Assembly (NCBI GenBank): GCA_023974075.1
Contig: CM043788.1
Coordinates: forward strand, 26,037,480 to 26,101,479
DNA length: 64,000 nucleotides
Direction of reading: 5' to 3'
Source: Chaenocephalus aceratus
Taxonomy: Eukaryota > Chordata > Actinopteri > Perciformes > Channichthyidae
Made by a program: the position numbers and the translations under genes. Shown here in pieces: positions 26,137-38,075 of the stretch. The notes beneath the pieces were generated by a model. The model saw nothing but the letters and a program-made list of their open reading frames with translations. It was not told where the DNA came from and did no database searches. The stretch's first letter is position 1. Each line of letters starts with the position of its first letter.

Positions 26137-26212
26137 GAGGAAGTCGTCCAGAATGAGTCTCTTCATGTTCCTGGCTCTTCTCCCTGTGAATCCATCTGGT
26201 CACGCTTATCGC
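26137..26212. repeat. Segment shared with the TTAA element at 26990-27968
   Basis: About 70 bp containing GGAAGTCGTCCAGAATGAGT and TTCCTGGCTCTTCTCCCT closely matches 27258-27318 inside the neighbouring TTAA element, in the same orientation. It is probably a scrap of a related transposon, which may extend from about 25930. Its ends were not found. Confidence 0.55.
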
Positions 26213-26989
26213 CGCTCTGTGCATCTCTCTTCACTCTGTAACCAAATCGTATCTTTTTCTCCTCTTTACCTTTATTACATTTGAGCCATTTAACAGGCAC
26301 CCTTGTGTAATTTATCAGCAGATTAATCTTAAATGCCTTGATCACTATCATTATGGGAGAAGTGCCTTGATTACACACAGCACAAGGGACAATTAATCTC
26401 TTTTCTGAAAGAACAATCAGGTGCTAATTCAAGTATGATATATTTGTTTCTTACAGTCAACAAACCTCATAAGGAACAAAAACGACAATGAATTGATCCT
26501 ACACACACAATGTTGTAGCCAAAGCCTGACATCCCTTATTCCTCTTTGCCAAGAGCGCCATTGTTGAATATCAATGAGCGCCTCTGTTGCACTTGCAATG
26601 TTTATTTTTCACGATGAACCTTGAGACTTCATTACTTTTTTCGTTATTCACACAAACACTGTTCTGCTGCTGTCAATACTCACTTGTGTACCAAGTGGGT
26701 GGCTTTAAGTAGTCTATTTACCCCAGTGTCTTTAAAAAAAAAGTAGCCTGCAAAGAAATAATTGATATAGTTGTGACCTGTTTTATTCAGGAACACATGG
26801 GCTTGGGTCTGTTTGCCCTTACAGGGTTGGAAATGCATTTATTTTTTATATTTTTTATTTCATCTGATTGGATTACAGTAGATAGATCATGACTGTAATA
26901 GTATAATTGTTTTTCACCTAGGTAAATATTGATTTGTATTTTTTGTAGTATTTGTATTTATATATTTAAGAAGGGAACATGCACATTAA

Positions 26990-27968
26990 AGGTCCCATGT
27001 CATGCTTTTCCGGTTATTAACAGTCCCCTTGGGTGTTATGTAGCTTTTTATGTAAACTGGTCTGCAGAGTCACAAACCCTCAAAGTACACCCTGTAGCGA
27101 GTAAAACTCTAACAAAGAAAAGACCTGTCTATGCTGCCCCAGAACGCCTCGTTGGAAATTTGTCTTTTTCCATTGTTTTCTTCTTATAGTGTAGTAAGTA
27201 CAGTGACGTATTGGGTATAGTGAGGTAACGTCTCCGCGGATTGGTCCAAATGGACGGAAGGAAGTCGTCCAAAATGAGTCTCTTGATGTTCCTGGCTCTT
27301 CTCCCTCTGTGAATCCGGTCACAGATGCGTATCGCAGCGGATTGGTCCAAATTTACCAATCCGCGGACTTCCTCACACACACTCAATATTTTCTCAGCTG
27401 CAGCTCCTCTGATTTCTCAGCCTGAGACGGCGAGACGCGGCGGGGCTCGGCCTGGGCTCGTTCCGAGCACACACACAGACTCACAGCCAGGCTGCAGGTG
27501 TGTGTGTGTGCTCGGGCTGGGTTCAGGCTGGGTTTAGCTGTTTCTCGCTGTCTCGCAGATCCCCCGCAGCAACCAGGAAACGACACCAGTAAGCCAGCTC
27601 ACACTGCCCGCTCCTCACAGCAGCGAGCCCCGCAAGGTCCCGCCAACACGGCACCTAGACCCCACGCAGCATTCTCATCTGTTTGTCATTGCTGGTGTCA
27701 TTTTCTGGTTGCCAAGGCCATTGTAACACATAATCACTGATGTTCCGCTGTAACGGTGGTAGACCAATCAGAGCACAGTGGGCTCACAGGGAGGGGTGGG
27801 GGCAGGTGCTCCAACAAGCCGTTTAGGACAGAGAGTGAATACACATACTATACAGAGATTCTGTATGAGAAACCGATATGAGTTTGGAAAATTGCACAAT
27901 ATAAATCTATTCTAGTAGACCTCAACAATGGAATTATGATCAGTAGAAATGACCATGACATGGGACTT
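26990..27968. mobile_element. Non-autonomous TTAA element, Kolobok-like
   Basis: TTAA at 26986-26989 and 27969-27972 flanks inverted ends AGGTCCCATGTCATG and its complement CATGACATGGGACTT. The interior includes a CpG-rich block (27420-27640) that resembles a CpG island by eye but belongs to the element. The open frames inside show no transposase. The ends differ from those of the 16791-19529 family (GGTCCCATGTCATG against GGGACCTATCATGC), so this is a second TTAA family. Confidence 0.75.
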
Positions 27969-27972
27969 TTAA

Positions 27973-28769
27973 ATAACAGAAATCCATCATGTAAATGTGC
28001 CAGATTTAGATAACACATGAGCACAATGGCAGCACATAAGCGCAGGTAAAAGCAAATCAGCAGGATTAAAACACTTACGCACAATTGACTTGAGTCACGA
28101 TGACAGCACATATAAAGCACAAATGCCCAGTTAAAGCCCTTTTTAAAACTCTTTAAAACACAGCAGACACAAAGCACATACATAAGAAAAGGTGAAACCT
28201 CACATTGGGTGTTTACGTCACTGTGTCCTCTGAAGACGGCTTCTCTTCAGACGGCAGAGGCAGCAACAGAAAAACCTCCCGACAGTAGAGGAAGTATTTT
28301 TTTAAAGCAGAAACAGATTAATAATTATGTTTTGACAAAAAGAGATGTCAGTATTATTGTCCATTATCTTTAGGTAGGAAGAATGGTTGTTTCAAAGATC
28401 TAAAACTGATACCTAATACCGTCTATTAAAATATCTATTTTGTTAAGTAAATGCATTTTTCCAGCTTACATTAGCACTATAAGTGGATATTGCTCTTCAC
28501 ATAATTATTCTATATATTGTACAATTTCTGATGCATTTTTCGCCCATGCAGTTAAAGGGAACATGTGTACTCTTTGTATGCTTGCTTGTACTGTTATATA
28601 AGAGTGCAGTGTATGTGTGTGTTTGTTTCTGTTGACACATTTTTAAGGTAGTGTTATAAGGGTGCCCTTTACCTTAATCAAGTCATAGTCTCTAAAAATC
28701 TTTGCACAAATCCTTTCCTTATATAAATAATCTAACTAATAGATGGTCATATTTTTTAAATGTCACCAG
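27973..28769. other. Non-coding spacer
   Basis: AT-rich sequence between two DNA transposons. Nothing recognised. Confidence 0.4.
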
Positions 28770-29184
28770 TAAAGCCCCTGTCACTCTGTCCCAGATGCAC
28801 ACACGAATATGGCATTGTGAATTTCGCACGAAGATGGCCCCGAACTTGGTCAACAGCCAAGCAACAGCCGAAGCAAGTACGATGTCTACAGAAGGCCACA
28901 CGATGGCACCCGAACCACACACGAAAATATGGTCAGTAGACTTTACTGATGAGTCAACGTAAGAGCTTGTGCCTCTTCGGGGGCTGCTAACATTTAAACA
29001 TACACTTTACTTTCTCCGTCTTTATATGTAGATTAGAAGATATTACTCATCTCTGTCATGTTGTTTCCATAGCAACAACAAGCCTCCTGTCAACAGCGTA
29101 AACTCGCCTTCAAAATAAAAGCATCAAATTAAAAGCATCAAATTAAAACAGGAAGTTAACCTAAATTACATTTAAGATATATAT

Positions 29185-29660
29185 CAGGGTTTCCGCTAGG
29201 ATTTTTTCTCGCCGGTCAAATGTCCAGACAGAATTAATTTTACCAGACAAATTTGAAACTTACCGGTCATGTTTCAATAATAATAATAAGAATTGTGTAG
29301 CAGAGTTTCCGTTAGCAGGTAATTACCGGACTATGACCGGATATGCTGATGTTTAAAACTCAGTTAATGGGAGTCATTTTTATATTGCTTCAGTTTATAA
29401 TCGTAACAGATCGAACAATTTAGATTAATTTTTCAATAAATTATTCCACAAACAACAAACAACATAATTATTACATTCAAAGAAACTACTTGTAGTAGAT
29501 GAAGTACATTATTCAAAAATTAACTTTGATTAATAACACGGGAGAAACGGATCCTCTCTTTTCCTCTCTCCCTCCCTTTCTCTCCTGACAGCCCGTCAGT
29601 TTCTCATGCAGCGCGCTAAACAGTGGGCGGGGCTTCAGGTGATTATGGAGCAGCTGATCT

Positions 29661-29737
<77 letters not shown>

Positions 29738-29964
29738 CGGTTACACTTCACTCGCGTTTATGTCCATATCGATCAGATCCAGCTCTCCTGATCGGCCTTT
29801 ATAGAGAGCACAGATCAAACTATTAAGAGTGAATATCGGCCGATAATGATAGGCGGCCAATCGATCGGAGCATCGGACATTTTGACCGGCAGGTTTTGAA
29901 TTTCATGGTTTTTATTCAATTTTACCAGCTAAAAACCGGTAATTACCGGCTAACGGAAATCCTG
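29185..29964. mobile_element. hAT-like MITE with a (TC)n core
   Basis: Ends CAGGGTTTCCGCTAG and CTAACGGAAATCCTG are inverted repeats. The 8-bp flanks atatatat and atatatac differ at one base. A second internal copy of the terminus (CAGAGTTTCCGTTAGC) lies at about 29304, and ACCGG repeats occur near both ends. A degenerate relative of the middle part is at about 58135-58530. Confidence 0.7.
29663..29734. repeat. (TC)36 microsatellite
   Basis: Seventy-two bases of perfect TC repeat inside the hAT-like MITE. The homologous copy near 58.4 kb lacks the tract, so the expansion happened in this copy. Confidence 0.95.
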
Positions 29965-30430
29965 ATATATACAACTGCAACGAAAGTAACAAAAACAATG
30001 TAATATCCTTTTCAGTTTCACAGAACACAAATTGGGTTATTTACATAATATGTTTACATGATTTTGTTGTGCAATCAATGCAATCTCGATGTCATCGTAC
30101 TATAATACAATGGCTACACGACGGCATTGCGAGGGCTTCACGTAATTCGTGTTGCCTTCCTAAGACAATAGGGCAGCTTCTTGTTTCCTTCGTATTGTCT
30201 TCGTGAGGCAAAAAATGCCCGATGGCACCGATGATCACATGAAGTAAAGACGAAGATCACGCAATTTGAGAAGATGCCCTCACGAGTGCCTTACGAAGGG
30301 CAAAATGGACACACAAATTCAACAAGAAAATGAACCTTCGCACAGTCCTTCAGCAATTTTTAGGTATGCCAAATATTTTTTCACCGCTCACGAAGTTGCT
30401 GCCGGAGCCTGAGAAACTCCACCGGCAGTC

Positions 30431-30779
30431 ACGGCCCGTCCACACTACAGCTTCAAAAAAAGCTTGGAGCTGGGCGTGTCTGAAGCTCGACCAACAACCA
30501 ATCACATGAATCTCCCGTCCCTGACACATAAGCAGCGGTTTGATTGGCTAGAGCTTGTACTGGCATATGATTCGATTGGCTGACGCTTCCAACGAAAGCT
30601 TCAGAAGCTTCAAAAGTTGAACATTGCTCAACTTGTGCAGCCTGAAACGCCAGGAAAGCTCCGCTCTGCTTCCCACAATGCAGTTCGGCGAAAAGTGACG
30701 TCACCCCATTCAAAGTGAATGGGCAGACGCGTTGGAAACCGTTTTTGAAGCTGTCGAAGCTGTAGTGTGTACGGGCCGT
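30431..30779. mobile_element. MITE nested in the 28.8-30.9 kb element
   Basis: Inverted ends CGGCCCGTCCACACTACAGC and the complement of GTAGTGTGTACGGGCCG bound about 350 bp with no coding content. AGCTTC-type motifs are repeated internally. A convincing target-site duplication was not found. It contains a palindromic TGACGTCA at 30696-30703. Confidence 0.65.
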
Positions 30780-30904
30780 CATACGATGGCTTAAGATGCC
30801 CTCACGAATGGCCCGATGTTGTTAGGATCAGAGCCAAATTTGAACATTTCCTTTATCGTGTGTCCATCTGGTGTCAATTTCAGGACAGTGTGACAGGGGC
30901 TTTA

Positions 30905-31847
<943 letters not shown>

Positions 31848-32089
31848 CCCTTTATTAAAAACACTGTATGCCCTTGAGAGAGAAGCTTAGGGGCTCAGAA
31901 GATAGATATATACAGATGAATTATATAAATAATAATACATTATCTGGACTTATAAAGTTGTTTCCATAACTGTTTATTAAAAGTCCTTGGTTACGCATGA
32001 AGTATATGATGCCGTAACACCCACACATACTGGAGCTTAATGAATAAATCAGCATGTTTTTCAGGTATATGTGTGAGTAAGGTCAGTGC

Positions 32090-32158
32090 GGGTCTCCCTT
32101 GAAAAAGAGATCATTGATCTCAATGGGATTTTACCTGGATAAATAAAGGTATTGAATT
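32090..32158 (+). repeat. 3' end of the LINE A family
   Basis: About 70 bp with AGATCATTGATCTCAATGGG and a TAAATAAAGGTATTGAATTG tail, matching the complement of the 3' end of the LINE at 4565-6655 and, less closely, 36311-36360. An extremely 5'-truncated insertion, or a SINE that uses this LINE's tail. Confidence 0.75.
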
Positions 32159-34451
32159 GAAGGGTGTTGGTGTATGTGTGTGTGTGTCTTCTCAACCTGC
32201 TTCTCTGCTTGTGTGTGTTTGATCTGGCATTAGTGGTGGGAGGAAGAAGGCTATGTGACTCAGTCGGATGAATAGTTCCACATATCCCGGCTTTCATCAC
32301 TTAAAGAAAAGGAACGGGATCCAGCACCTCGTCTTTCCTCCCCATTGACTCATAATGTTTGATTTACCCTTCCCACACAGTCTGCAGCTTTTTATGTTTT
32401 TATTTATTCAACTCCTTGTTCAGTTTCAATAGTAGACTGTTAGCGGTCCATAGGGATAGTTTCCAGGGTGAGAGGATGAAAAGCACCTAGGTCTTGTGGT
32501 GCCTGGTTGCAGTAGGGTGGATTTCACTGATGCTCTCGAGTTGAATTTCTGAAGTGCAACCCCCATAGGAGAATTTGACATTTAGTTATCCTGAGTTCCC
32601 GTTGAGTAGTTCTTATTAGTGTGTGTCTGCCTCAGTTTGTGTTTTCTACATGTTTGTGCGGGCACCATCTGCTGGTCACATTTGGCAGCCCTTCATACGA
32701 CAGCTGTGTTTTTGTTCGTGAGCTCGTTGCAGTGACCCCTGAAGACCCCTCCTGAATTAAAACCGTACTTTGGCAGTCGGCCCCTCAGGCTCAAGGGCCC
32801 TTATATCTCACTACTTTAATGCTTCATTAGCATGGATGCAGAATGTCAAAGAGACCTAATGACATCATGAATTATACATGTTGGACTGCTCTGCTCTTTA
32901 GAGACTTCATAGACACGACTAAAAGGCAGTAATTGTAGGTTTTAAGCTTTGATCACATTACTCGACCCCCCACTGCACATCGCTAATAATAACACTGATT
33001 TCACCTATAAGTAGTTAACAAGAGGTTTAACACTTGCTGTTTGAAACACTTCTCATGTTGATGTGATTGAACAGACACAATGAAAGGGCACTTCCCCCAG
33101 AAACCCACACCAATTCATCATGAAACCACAGCATAGAGACATTGTAGCCTCTCTGTTTGACTGACAGATTATATCTGATAAATGCAAGGCAGAATCAGTA
33201 CAGCAATACAAATCTATAACAAAGACGGCTAAAATGAAAAGTATCTTGTGTGAAGAAGTTTAAACTCTTTGAATAATGGCTGAAGCAAATAAATAAATAA
33301 AAAATCGAGTGTATTTTCTGTTGTGGGAGTTAAATAAAGTTGATTTAATCAGCTCTGTTCCCAGATCATAATTAAAGTCAAACTTCTCCAGAATAAGGCT
33401 CATATTTGCTTTTGGCTGCTGCTATTTGAAGCCTCTCAGTGATGAGAATTGGTGCAAATAAACCTTTCACCCACCTGCCAACTCTGTGATCTCTGAATCC
33501 CTGACTGAGTTTTATCCTGTGTTTTTGAGAAATGATAGAGAAAATAAGGGGAATGTATTGAAAGTGACCTTTTAGGTGGAGTGTAGAGTATCATTGTCCC
33601 TATCTCTTATGAGTGTCAGGTAGAAGCAGCTTGTATTTACAGCATAAAGAGAATTGTTTAGGTACAAGCAGATTTAGGACTTAAGATTGTGTATTTTGGC
33701 TAAATCTACAAGGTTTTGTTTTAGGTAAAGGAGGATGGTCACTGGCAGTCTGTGGGTCAAAGATGAAACTCTGTCTGAGCCCTGTTGGGAACGCAGTATT
33801 CAATTAAGACATGATTAAAAATGTAAGTGACATGTGTGGGGTTCCTGTTATCTTTTATCTCAAGCGGGCTCCTATTTTAAACACAGACGAGCCCCCCTGA
33901 TCAGCATTGTGGCAAACCCCCCAGTATTCGGCCTCTACGCAGCACAGCTCTGGCATGTGTCCACAGGTAATCACTGCCTAATGTTTGCGCACCAATGAGC
34001 GGAGGAAGAACATAGATGTACACTGGTGCTGTTGGTGGTTGCCAGTTTACTCCTGCATGAACGGAGAGCTGGACACAGCTAGTTCTCCCGTGGTACGAGC
34101 TAACGGTGCTATAATTCAGGCCTGGCCATATTTAGGCAGGTCTCTGTGCTGTGTAAACAGAGCTTAGTGCTGAGGGGAGGGCTCACTCCTGCACTCGTGT
34201 CCATCTACAGAGCTTGCAAATAGCTCAGTTGAGAAGGGTTATGAAGAATCTTAAGCTGTAAAAGTAAAAGTAGATCTGGAGAATTTAGAGACACCAACAA
34301 GTGTCTCTGAGTATGCAGGGCCTCATTACAAGGCATACTTGAGAGATATTTAATTCCCTTGAAAAATGCTGCTGCTTTGAGATGGACAAATAACCTGTCA
34401 GGACTTCGAGAGTAGGAGACCAGTGTTTGTGTTGAACTCTTAAACAGCAGC
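32159..34451. other. Non-coding 5' flank of the first pde4-like exon
   Basis: No transposon ends recognised. The final few hundred bases may be promoter or 5' UTR for the exon at 34452, but I could not see a TATA box or a clear initiator. The sequence just before the ATG (cttaaacag/cag) could also serve as a weak splice acceptor, so the ATG exon may not be the first transcribed exon. Confidence 0.4.
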
Positions 34452-34690
34452 ATGAGTGACACACTCTCAAAAAACCCTGGGGAAGCTGGATCCTTTCCTC
34501 TCAGCAGCAGGTTTCAGCCCATCAGGCTGAAACCGCAGTCAACGTCCGGATCGCCCTGTGGATCCCCGAGGTTGTCCCCCTGCAACTCCCCTCGAAACTC
34601 CCCCCGGCACTCTCCTCTGCTGTTCAGGAAGCTCCTCATGAACCGCAGCATCGCCCTGCAGCGGCGCTTCACCTTGGCACTCACACCCAG
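34452..34690 (+). CDS. pde4: PDE4 long-isoform-specific first coding exon (exon 1a)
   Basis: 79 codons plus two bases, from MSDTLSKNPGEAGSF to RRFTLALTP, then donor ag/gtagta. Residues about 32-54 are a ladder of S-P dipeptides (PCGSPRLSPCNSPRNSPRHS), followed by LLFRKLLMNRSIALQRRFTL. Human PDE4B3 and PDE4D5 N-termini have the same plan: SPRNSP, then (F/L)(R)(K/R)(L/M)L, then RRFTVAHT just before the shared exon beginning FDVENG or FDVDNG. Length also fits (about 80-88 residues). Phase 2 at the donor suits a split codon before FDV. PDE4 hydrolyses cAMP; these N-termini target the enzyme within the cell. An A at -3 supports the start. Frame and resemblance are seen; the paralogue (b, d or other) is not resolved, and the shared exons are outside the window. 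Confidence 0.82.
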
Positions 34691-34919
34691 GTAGTATTAA
34701 TGATGAGAAGCCTTTGGTGTGGATATTACATGATCAGAATGTACTGGGCAGGCCTACAGAAGTTGTAGTACATACTGTAGTGTAGATCAGTGGTTCTCAA
34801 CTGGTGATTCGCGACCCAAATGTTGGTCGCGGACCCGTTTCGAGTGGGTCGCAGACATGGGAAATTGTAGCTCCCGTATTGCCAGACGAGCTTATCTCGA
34901 AAATCACCAAACCAACCAG

Positions 34920-36190
34920 AATTTAACAGGTGGAGTCCCGACTCAACAAGGTGCCCAGCACTGCTCGGGCCACGCTTGGAGCAGAGACTTCTAGCCTGTA
35001 AAAGCGGACACAAGTGAGGGGCGAGGACCAGCTCGCCGCTGCACAGATGTCTTGGATGGAAACACCCTTGAACAAAGCCCAGGATGTAGCCAGGCCCCGA
35101 GTCGAGTGAGCCCGCAGACCCGAAGGTGCCTGCAACCCCTGACTCGTATAGGCCAAAGCAATTGCCTCCCCAATCCATTGGGAGAGCCGTTGCTTAGTAA
35201 CGGGCTTGCCCTTGTGAGGGTTAGCCCAGGACACAAAGAGTTGGTCATTATGACCAAACTATTTTGATCTGTCCATATAGGTGCGTAAAGCACGGACTGG
35301 ACACAGCAAATCTGGCTGCTGTTCCCCGGAGGGACACAGCGGCGGAGGAAATGCCTCAATGTCAATTTGGGGTACACGAACCAACCACCTTTGGTATAAA
35401 GGCAGGGTTGGGCTTCAACAACACTCTCGTTTGCCCTGGGGCGAACTGACTGCATGAAGGATGTACATATAGCGCATGAATGTCACTGACCCGCTTCGCG
35501 GATGCCAGGGCCAGTAACAGCACTGTCTTGAGTGACAAGTGCTTCATGTCAGCTCCTTCCAGGGATTCAAATGGGGTCATTTTGAGCCCATTTAAAACCA
35601 CTGCCAGGTCCCATAAGGGCACCAGCGACCTGGAGACAGGGAGGAGCCTGCGAGTTCCCTTCATAAAACGGCAAACCAAAGGATGTTGGCTAGCCGTCTT
35701 TCCCTCAAAGCCCACATGGCATGCATCAATAGCAGCCAGGTACACTTTGATCGTAGAGAAAGCTCTGTGTTTATCGATCAAGTCCTGTAGAAATGATAAA
35801 ATCACCCCGATAGGAAATTGAAAGGAGATGTGACCTTTTTGAAGGCACCACTCCTCAAACACCCTCCACTTACAGTCGTAAAGAGACCTGGTGGAGGAAG
35901 CTCTCGCACTCTGAATAGTGTTTATCACCTTCTGAGGGAGTCCCACTGTATTCAGATTGTACCACTCACGGGCCAGGCCCATAGTGCCCAGCGCTCTGGG
36001 CGTGGGTGAAGGATCGCCCCCCCCCGGCCTGAGACAGTATGTCCCTGCGTATTGGGGGCTGCCATGGCTGGCAGGTGTTTGAATGGGGGGTGGATTCCCT
36101 GACGCTGACGTCAAGATCACCAGCCAATCAGGATTGGCGTAATGAGATTGATGCTTCTGTTTGCTCCGCAATGAGGCGCATCCCATAGTG
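34920..36190 (-). pseudogene. DIRS-type tyrosine recombinase, frameshifted
   Basis: The minus-strand frame from 36186 contains SSTRSLYDCKWRVFEEWCLQ and FLQDLIDKHRAFSTIKVYLA, the core-binding part of DIRS/Ngaro tyrosine recombinases, then the first catalytic arginine in LALASAKRVSDIHAL. The second part, in another frame (35234-34923), holds KGKPVTKQRLSQWIGEAI, the box HSTRGLATSWAL (H-x2-R) and a tyrosine in VRFYRLEV. So R, HxxR and Y are all recognisable, but at least two frameshifts separate them. In DIRS elements this enzyme integrates the circular DNA copy. RT/RNase H and the split repeats are missing. Confidence 0.82.
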
Positions 36191-36310
36191 AGACATCGAA
36201 CAGAGTGTTATGAATGAGAACTTCTGTCACGTAGTGAGCATATTCTGGCCAATCAGAATCAAGATTGTTGTCGGAAGTCCCCACAGAGAATAACTCTGCG
36301 GTTTGTTTGT

Positions 36311-37022
36311 AGCCTTTATGTAACCAGGTGAAGCCCCTTGAGATCAAAAGATCTCTTTTTCAAGGGTGACCTGCAGGACATTAGTTACACATGTAACATA
36401 AAAACAACAGAACAACAATAAGGATGACATACAACATAATGTACAGGGTACAGTTTACAGAACTCTATTTACAGTGACAGGTACCATGAGTATCAAACAG
36501 CATGTCACCCAGCCGAGTTTTAAAATGATGCAGGGGAACCAAAGTGCTCAGTTTTAAACAGGTTTGCAGACTGTTCCAATTTAGTGGAGCTGCACATCTA
36601 AAAGCTTTCTTCCCTAAGACAGTCCTAGCACTTGGCACATTTAATAAAACAACATCATGAGATCTCAGGCAATACGTACTTTCAATTTGTCGAGAGATCA
36701 GAGAGCAGATATAAAAAGGTAATTTACCCAACATGGCTTTATAAATGAACATGTACCAATGACTGAGCCTCCGTACAGTTAGTGAAGGCAGACCTGCCTT
36801 GGCATACAGGGTACAGTGATGAGTAAGTGCTTTACAGTTAGCAACAAATCTCAGTACACTGTGATACGCAGCATCTAACTTTTCCAGGTAATTGGCCGGT
36901 GCATTCATATACATCAAATCACCATAGTCCAGCACAGGTAAAAAGGTCACAGTGACTAGCCTTTTCCTGGCTTCAAAATGAGAAAAATGTAGAAGAAACC
37001 TAGCCTAACCCTCAGCTTTTTA
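36311..37022 (-). mobile_element. 5'-truncated LINE copy A2 with C-terminal RT remnant
   Basis: Minus-strand frame 36950-36465 (161 codons) begins MTFLPVLDYGDLMYMNAPAN and matches the last third of the 4565-6655 LINE protein almost residue for residue. The reverse-transcriptase catalytic part is absent. A short homologous stretch beyond the frame (up to 37022) shows a deletion relative to copy A1 (the ACTTGTTC block). The 3' end lies near 36311-36360 with the AAAGAGATCTTTTGATCTCA hairpin. Confidence 0.85.
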
Positions 37023-37198
37023 GAATGGTAGAACTACTCTTTATACATCCATGGGTACAACTTCAGATAAAAATGAACACCTAATGAAATATGACCCCCG
37101 GTTTGATGATTGACAGGTCACAGAACAATGGGAGCTATACCCTAACCCACAATTTAAAGTAATTCACACATCTCCTCTTTGCTCTTCTCTTTTACATT

Positions 37199-37255
37199 AC
37201 ATTACATTACATTGCATTTAGCTGACGCTTTTATCCAAAGCGACTTACAATTCTC
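37199..37255 (-). repeat. SINE 3'-tail fragment
   Basis: The complement reads GTAAGTCGCTTTGGATAAAA, then GCGTCAGCTAAATGCAATG and repeated TAATG units. It is the same tail as the full SINE at 50358-50550, without the tRNA-like head. Confidence 0.75.
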
Positions 37256-37716
37256 TCTGTGTGGAGCAGAAAGTTCAGCTGTCAGAACAAAGTGAAAAAC
37301 AAACAATGGCATCAAATATTATTAATATGTCGGGTAGTAATAGATGTATTTATTTTCTTCTCAGTGTACCAGAATGCGTAGTTTATATGTTAGTATTTAA
37401 AAAAATCTCCTGGGGGAGAATCCCCCCAGACCCCCTTCTGGGGTTGGGTTTTCAGCATGTGTGCTTTATTATTTTATACAGTTACATCATCTCATTAAAC
37501 CTTTTTTAAAAGCATACTTTAGTTCTGTGAAGGGATATAAGGGATATATGCACTATACTTCACTTTTATTAATAATGTATGCTGAAAAGCGTATATATTA
37601 CAGCACGATTTTTTTGTTGAATAGATTTGAGTGGTTCAAATGTTCGGGTCACGATTTATTGACTAAGGAAAAAGTGGGTCCCGGGGCCTGACCAGTTGAG
37701 AACCACTGGTGTAGAT

Positions 37717-38075
37717 CAGTGCTTCTCAAAGTGTGGTCCGCGGACCACTGGTGGTCCGTGAGCGCCCCCTAGTGGTCCGTGAGTATATTGGTAACATTTC
37801 ACATTTTACATAAATTAATTCATTTGAGTTTTTCCGCACTCTCGCGGGAATATCTCCGCAATGGAGCGAGCTTAAGTTTGACTTTAAATTGCATGATATA
37901 GCCCTGCGCAACACCTTCATCACACATGTTTCCACTTGTTTGTCCCATTTTCAAGCGATTTATAATCTGTTCTAGAAAAACGATGTGATTTTGGATATTT
38001 GTGGAGTTAGGTGGTCCGCGAGTGTTTTTTTATTGGTTAAGTGGTCCTTGGTATGAAAAAGTTTGAGAAACACTG
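37717..38075 (+). mobile_element. Small hAT MITE, copy 1, at a reused target site
   Basis: Ends CAGTGCTTCTCAAAGTGTGG and the complement of AAAGTTTGAGAAACACTG. The flanks are GTGTAGAT at 37709-37716 and 38076-38083. The left duplication is the same 8 bp that forms the right duplication of the 34788-37708 element, so GTGTAGAT occurs three times with one element in each interval. A second copy of this MITE, inverted, lies at 40734-41101. Confidence 0.88.
37761..37775 (-). promoter_or_regulatory. CTCF-like motif in hAT MITE copy 1
   Basis: The complement reads CCACTAGGGGGCGCT preceded by GGA, an almost perfect match to the vertebrate CTCF core (CCASYAGRKGGCRS). Occupancy is not shown by sequence. 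Confidence 0.6.

Larger units (their letters stand above)
28772..30902. mobile_element. TIR element, unassigned superfamily, hosting two others
   Basis: The left end AAGCCCCTGTCACTCTGTCC and the complement of the right end (AAGCCCCTGTCACACTGTCC) differ at one base, and both are followed by a CAGATG(C/G)ACAC block. A TA dinucleotide lies on each side (28770-28771, 30903-30904). The interior is rich in short direct and inverted repeats built on CACGAAGA and GATGGCACC. It contains a hAT-like element (29185-29964) and a MITE (30431-30779). No transposase frame. Confidence 0.65.
36195..37480. mobile_element. Fragment of the hAT-B family inside the composite hAT
   Basis: The complement of 20395-20920 is collinear with this region: ACTTCTGTCACGTAGTGA (36216), ATTCTGGCCAATCAGAATCA, AAAGTAATTCACA (37157), TCAGAACAAAGTGA (37282), and the block TTAGTATTTAAAAAAATCTC (37391). 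Two insertions interrupt it here, the LINE at 36311-37022 and the SINE tail at 37199-37255. Both are absent from the copy near 20.4-20.9 kb, which therefore acts as the empty site. Confidence 0.7.
34788..37708. mobile_element. Composite hAT element with perfect 8-bp duplication
   Basis: Ends CAGTGGTTCTCAACTGGT and ACCAGTTGAGAACCACTG are inverted repeats, flanked by GTGTAGAT at 34780-34787 and 37709-37716. The duplication fits the hAT preference nTnnnnAn. It begins only 98 bp after the exon 1a donor. It carries a DIRS-type fragment, a copy of hAT-B's right end, a LINE fragment and a SINE tail, and has no recognisable transposase of its own. Confidence 0.88.

Noticed and set aside
28719..28962. 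Overlapping frames of 67 and 86 codons at the left end of the 28.8-kb element
   Set aside because: They cover transposon end repeats on both strands; neither resembles a transposase.
30453..30782. 109-codon minus-strand frame
   Set aside because: It spans the nested MITE from end to end; the terminal repeats themselves are translated.
36106..36113. TGACGTCA CRE
   Set aside because: It sits at the edge of the DIRS fragment inside a transposon, so it was not listed as a gene-linked site; the copy at 30696 was set aside for the same reason.
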